Source: Nepenthes gracilis
Lineage: Eukaryota; Streptophyta; Magnoliopsida; Caryophyllales; Nepenthaceae
Length of the DNA stretch: 64,000 nucleotides
NCBI GenBank assembly: GCA_033239525.1
Contig: BSYO01000013.1
Coordinates: 10,936,501 to 11,000,500, forward strand
Direction of reading: 5' to 3'
Shown: one piece after another, positions 61,636 to 64,000 of the stretch
How the letters are laid out: each line of letters starts with the position of its first letter
How positions within the stretch are numbered: the stretch's first letter is position 1
Position numbers and translations under genes: made by a program
The notes under the pieces: generated by a model
Database searches by the model: none
Told to the model about the DNA's origin: nothing
The model's input: only the letters and a program-made list of their open reading frames with translations

Positions 61636-63475
61636 TGTGACGGACCACTTTTTCTGATCGGAATCCGACAGAGTTTTGGTTAAAAAATGGCCATCAAACT
61701 AATATAAACATGTACTAAATACAGTACAGTATACATATACACATCTACATATCACAGCACAGGATCCACAAGGCTACAAAGTACTTGTATTCAAACCATA
61801 AATACCTTGCGGAAGCATATACATCCATCACATACACAGCGGAACTAAACAATCTATCCATAGTCCACATACAAGTACATGTCTATCAATAATATACAAA
61901 AAAAACTCCATAAGGTACAAAGTCATAAAATCTAAGTCCATAAGATCATCCTTCTAGGTCTTCATACCTAGCCGACTTCTAATCCTCTACTTCGTCCCAT
62001 CGGATATGAGCTTGGACTTATCTGGAGAAAAGAAAGTAGTAAGGGTGAGCAAAATACTCAACAAGTATAATATAATTAAAGATAATATACAATATATTCA
62101 AAATAAACTAGGGAAGGGAATAGAAGCAATATGTATGGATGCATATATATGAAATATGATCAAATGTACTTTTCAAAATATATTTATTTTTTTCGTTTTA
62201 TTTATTCTTTCTTTAGGTTCTAAAACATGTAGAAATTTCATTTAACTTTGCGGACCAAGGCCAGTAGGTCTCACTAGCTAATGGTGCGGTCGAACGAGGA
62301 AAGAAATGTGTTTGCTTCTATAAATTCTAAAGCGCAGAATCACATAATTCAACACCCCGTAGTGAGTGGTACACCTATCACCCAGTATACGGGGTTATAA
62401 GCATATGCCACCATGTCCCCCATGGTCTAAAGGAAATCATCGTACTTTCACAGTAATATCCTAAGGCATGCCATAGAATACTACCCTTTGAAATATAAAT
62501 CCATGGTCCAAGTTTCATAATCTCTTATTTTTTAAGAAAAAATCCATCAAATTTCTTTTACAAAGTTCTCACTGTGGGAGAATGAATCATAAACAAATAA
62601 AAGTGTGGCATTCCCTTCGTATACTTGCCTAATTCTCATATTTCTTCTGGATTTAAACCTTTACATGCTTTAAATATATGCACAAGTAACTGGGAGCTTA
62701 GGAAAAAATTAGAAATTTCTTACCACAATGGTTCAAACACAACCTTGAAGCTTTCGAACGATAAATTCCTTTGCAATGGTTCACAACAATATTTCCAAAA
62801 CATACAATTAAGCAGATACAAATTTACATGCAATTTAATACCAAATAATCAAAGTAAAAACATTAACAATGCTAGGGTTTTAATTACATAGGGCCAAATC
62901 ACGCTTAAGTTTCAAATCAATCGGGTAAACAATGCCAGGGCATGGGGTTAGGGTTTCATGTGCACAAAAGTAAACAAAACCCGGAAATCGGACACTAAAT
63001 CGGTAAGCCATCATGCTCACGATGTGGGTTTCAATTTTCTAAAACCAAATCATGCATAAAACCCAAAATAAATTGGTAAAATGGTTTGAGGCACGGGTTA
63101 GGATTTTTGGGATGCACAGAACCCCGTAAAAGCAACAAATTGATAAATATTTGTGCCAAAGTCGTGGGTTTCACAAAATATATGTATGGGTCGGGTATCG
63201 GGATAAAAATACCAAGGAAAATGGAACAAAAATTAATACGAGAGAAAGAAAAGTATATGAGTGTGCTTACCTCGACCTGATTTATAATTTCTCTAACTAG
63301 CTCCAAGCCGAAATCAAACTCGAAAGTCATGATTTCCTCCTTCTCTCTCTTCTCCTTTGCGATCTCTTTTTCCTCTCTCTCTCTCTCCCTTCCCTCGTGC
63401 GAATGGCACAGAAAAGAGCAGTTGGGCTTTTACAACAGCAGTCAGCTCTCGAGTGCCGGTCGGTGCCCAGCAGGC
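61636..63475 (-). repeat. 5' LTR of element C, truncated by LTR F
   Basis: TGTGACGGACCACTTTTTC onward aligns with 26684-28530. The stem-loop is at 62354-62395 and the AATATCCTAAGG block near 62455. The alignment ends in the GC-rich module (AGTGCCGGTCGGTGCCCAG) where LTR F begins. Confidence 0.85.
62354..62395 (-). promoter_or_regulatory. Conserved LTR stem-loop (element C 5' copy)
   Basis: ACCCCGTA (62354-62361) pairs perfectly with TACGGGGT (62388-62395) around a 26-nt loop. Equivalent stems are ATCCCGT/ACGGGAT (27459-27465 and 27494-27500), CCCCGT/ACGGGG (30574-30579 and 30608-30613) and CCCCG/CGGGG in LTR E. The role is unknown. Confidence 0.5.
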
Positions 63476-64000
63476 TGTGAGATCCCAAAATCAAAAAGCC
63501 TAAAAATCGGAAGAAAATATCCCAACTTAATACTAGAGTATTTTGATAAGGATGAAATCTGGAGTGATTTCATGATGCCGGAGTGATTTAAGGACCGGAA
63601 GTGGTTTGCGCCACTTGGAGACCGGAGTTGCCTTTTGGTCTCTTGAAGCCACTGAAGGCCGGAGCACATCATGAAATGACCGGAGTGAATTGTGTGAAGT
63701 GAGGCCGAAGTAGCCTGACGACCGGAGTGGCCCTTGTGTGAGGAAACAGAAGTCCGTCTTCTCTTAGCGTAAAAGAAGTCCGTCCTCCCTTAGTGTAAAA
63801 GCAGTCCGGCCTTTCACTTAAGCTGAAATCAAGTCCGGCCTTGTGTGTTGGTAAAGTCGGAGTAGAATTATGGGTGCAAGGAGAATAAAATCCGAAGTTG
63901 ATGAGAAGGTAATGGACGGAGTGAATAATAAGAAGAACTTGATCGGAATTGGAGATGTTGACCAGATTTGAAGGAGTTGGCTGGATTTGAGGGAATTACG
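63476..64000 (+). mobile_element. LTR F, plus orientation, 5' end only
   Basis: Begins TGTGAGATCCC inside element C's LTR, with putative duplication CAGGC (63471-63475). It contains GACCGGAGTG repeats (63590-63735) and then AGTCCGTCTTCTCTTAGCG, AAGTCCGTCCTCCCTTAG and AATCAAGTCCGGCCTT (63750-63845). These are the reverse complement of the 43440-43600 part of LTR H. It is therefore the same LTR group in the opposite orientation and runs out of the window. Confidence 0.8.

Larger units (their letters stand above)
26684..64000 (-). mobile_element. Element C: Ty3/gypsy element, host of the nested stack (partial)
   Basis: Minus-strand LTR element inserted in the Tekay-like pol. The 3' LTR is 26684-28788, the PPT 28789-28802, and the pol part 28803-29803. 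The rest of pol and gag is 58506-61620, after the inserted element A (29804-58500). The degenerate PBS lies near 61622-61632, and the 5' LTR runs from 61636 to 63475, where LTR F cuts it. Both LTRs share the same subfamily sequence (CCACTTTTTC or CCACATTTC, ATACATATACACAT, the CCTATCAC stem-loop). The left 5-mer flank is AATCC (26679-26683). The right flank is outside the window. Confidence 0.8.

Overview
The window is plant nuclear DNA. It comes from a gene-poor, transposon-saturated and probably heterochromatic stretch of a large angiosperm genome. It holds Ty1/copia, PIF/Harbinger and Ty3/gypsy (Tekay/Del-like) relics, long terminal repeats (LTRs) starting TGTGACG or TGTAA, primer-binding sites matching initiator Met-tRNA, and a TRIM-type module. 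I found no intact host gene, tRNA, rRNA or CRISPR array. The apparent ORFs are short and are mostly tandem-repeat translations or stops-free gaps in old elements.

Layout, left part (1-26.7 kb). A frameshifted copia RT/RNase H relic (about 100-1320) runs straight into a PIF/Harbinger element (about 1326-5332) with a broken transposase on the minus strand. A GC-rich LTR-like island lies at about 5684-6615, followed by 2.4 kb of featureless AT-rich DNA. A complete LARD-like non-autonomous LTR element occupies 9020-16595. Its two LTRs differ greatly in length (1168 and 1976 bp) because of internal minisatellites. A minus-strand fragment of the same LTR family (18521-19087) is cut by another LTR (19088-21137). 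A decayed Tekay-like pol (24955-26683, minus) follows.

Layout, right part (26.7-64 kb). This is one nested stack. Element C (26684 to beyond the window, minus) sits in the Tekay-like pol. Element A (29804-58500, minus) sits inside C. A solo LTR G (35155-38729, plus, TSD GTTCT) sits inside A's gag. A full-length element B (39265-56381, minus, TSD CAAAA) sits inside A's 5' LTR. B's own LTRs carry a 4.1-kb solo LTR H (39851-43931, TSD CTAGC) and a TRIM plus 3.7-kb LTR composite (50125-54058). C's 5' LTR is cut at 63476 by an opposite-orientation LTR (F) that leaves the window. Removing the inserts makes B's two LTRs 2730 and 2734 bp, which supports the reconstruction.

Most interesting points: a dense, in-phase heat-shock-element array 16 bp upstream of a TATA box in solo LTR G; a short stem-loop and a separate conserved block shared by LTR families that are otherwise diverged, the stem-loop showing a compensatory base-pair change between the two LTRs of C; LTR-length polymorphism driven by minisatellites; and the TRIM/LTR composite without a target-site duplication.

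Limits: all alignments were done by eye. Boundaries given to the base rest on TG/CA ends and target-site duplications. Others are approximate.
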